From: Actinomycetota bacterium
GTDB taxonomy: Bacteria; Actinomycetota; Thermoleophilia; Solirubrobacterales; Thermoleophilaceae
Assembly: GCA_005883295.1 (NCBI GenBank)
Contig: VAWV01000293.1
Span: 416 to 6,198 of the forward strand
Direction: 5' to 3'
Length of the DNA: 5,783 nucleotides
Shown: one piece after another, positions 5,377 to 5,783 of the stretch
How positions within the stretch are numbered: position 1 is the first letter of the stretch
Layout of the letters: each line of letters begins with the position of its first letter
Notes under the pieces: model-generated
The model's input: only the letters and a program-made list of their open reading frames with translations
Databases searched by the model: none
What the model was told of the DNA's origin: nothing
Position numbers and translations under genes: made by a program

Positions 5377-5783
5377 TCAGCGAATGATCTGGAAGGAGGC
5401 GCGAGCGGGTCGTCCGCCGAGTCCGCTGGCGCTTGGGGTGGCGATCAACAGGTAGCTGCCGGGGCCCAGCGTGTGGCCGGCGATGCGGCCCGTGAAGTGG
5501 AAGCTGTTGCTCCCGGGGCGGCCGGCGCGGGTGAAGCTGCCGCCGAGGGCCTGAAGCCGGGTGCACTTGGGTGCCGTGCGGTTGTGCTTGGTCGGCTTTG
5601 AACACCCCAGCTTCGTCTTTCGCCCCGGACTCTTTTGTACGACGGTGAAGCGGACGCTGGCGGCCAGGTTGAGGATGTAGGTGACCTTCGCTCCGTACTT
5701 GTGGTTTTTGCCCGACGCCACGCTTGCCCCGCTGGGAGCCGCTCTGAACGCGCGCGGGGAGATCGTCTCGCTGTTCACCGCTG
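5377..5783 (-). CDS. C-terminal part of a predicted secreted beta-rich protein
   Basis: At least 134 residues are visible, ending at TGA 5377-5379. The frame is open to the window edge (an Ala codon precedes the GTG at 5778), so the true start is probably outside. The visible part resembles a C-terminal domain I recall from exported proteins of Solirubrobacterales-type actinobacteria: FRAAPSGASV, a strand such as ASVRFTVVQKSPGRK, a pair of cysteines (C59 and C72 counted from the GTG) that could form a disulphide, GSFTRAGRPGSNSFHFTGRI, then GPGSYLLIATPSA and a final ARASFQIIR. Alternating hydrophobic residues suggest an Ig-like beta sandwich. The enzymatic or binding part, if any, would lie off the window. 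It is on the same strand as the FG-GAP gene, 95 bp upstream of it, so co-export or shared surface location is possible. Function not assigned. Confidence 0.7.
   Translation of the reverse strand, partial: AVNSETISPRAFRAAPSGASVASGKNHKYGAKVTYILNLAASVRFTVVQKSPGRKTKLGCSKPTKHNRTAPKCTRLQALGGSFTRAGRPGSNSFHFTGRIAGHTLGPGSYLLIATPSASGLGGRPARASFQIIR

Overview
The window is GC-rich with densely packed genes. It looks like a chromosomal fragment of a high-GC actinobacterium, most likely the Thermoleophilia/Solirubrobacterales group. That assignment is an inference from codon bias, the style of the FG-GAP-type secreted protein, the C-terminal domain of the last gene and the style of the membrane GGDEF protein. 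No RNA gene, transposase, CRISPR array or phage gene was seen.

Layout, left to right. (1) The 3' three-quarters of a polyphosphate kinase gene (ppk1, + strand), running in from the left edge. (2) A short gap with a stem-loop, then a + strand gene for a membrane-anchored GGDEF plus HD-GYP protein that could both make and degrade cyclic di-GMP. Its first membrane helix lies in a different reading frame from the rest. (3) A convergent hemerythrin-like gene (- strand) whose stop overlaps the stop of the c-di-GMP gene. (4) A 163-bp divergent intergenic region and a + strand gene for a small, very basic protein ending in tandem heptapeptides. (5) A - strand gene for a secreted FG-GAP/VCBS-type repeat protein. 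(6) The 3' end of a second predicted secreted protein (- strand), cut by the right edge.

The most unusual feature is a perfect 199-bp direct duplication. The ribosome-binding site, start codon and first 62 codons of the hemerythrin-like gene (3563-3761) are repeated exactly at 4655-4853, inside the FG-GAP gene and in the same orientation. The copy joins in frame to the FG-GAP part upstream and throws the remaining FG-GAP repeats out of frame. The open frame therefore encodes signal peptide, three FG-GAP units, a hemerythrin head and a missense tail. The right-hand junction lies in a short sequence that both genes share. Recombination between the two copies would remove 1,092 bp, including the basic-protein gene, and create an in-frame fusion of FG-GAP and complete hemerythrin. 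An assembly artefact is a serious alternative, because the c-di-GMP gene also carries an apparent small indel or deletion.

Functionally the window combines phosphate/energy storage (PPK), second-messenger signalling (c-di-GMP), a probable di-iron oxygen- or NO-binding protein, a possible DNA-condensing basic protein and two exported proteins. Only loose co-location is seen; no multi-gene operon is evident.
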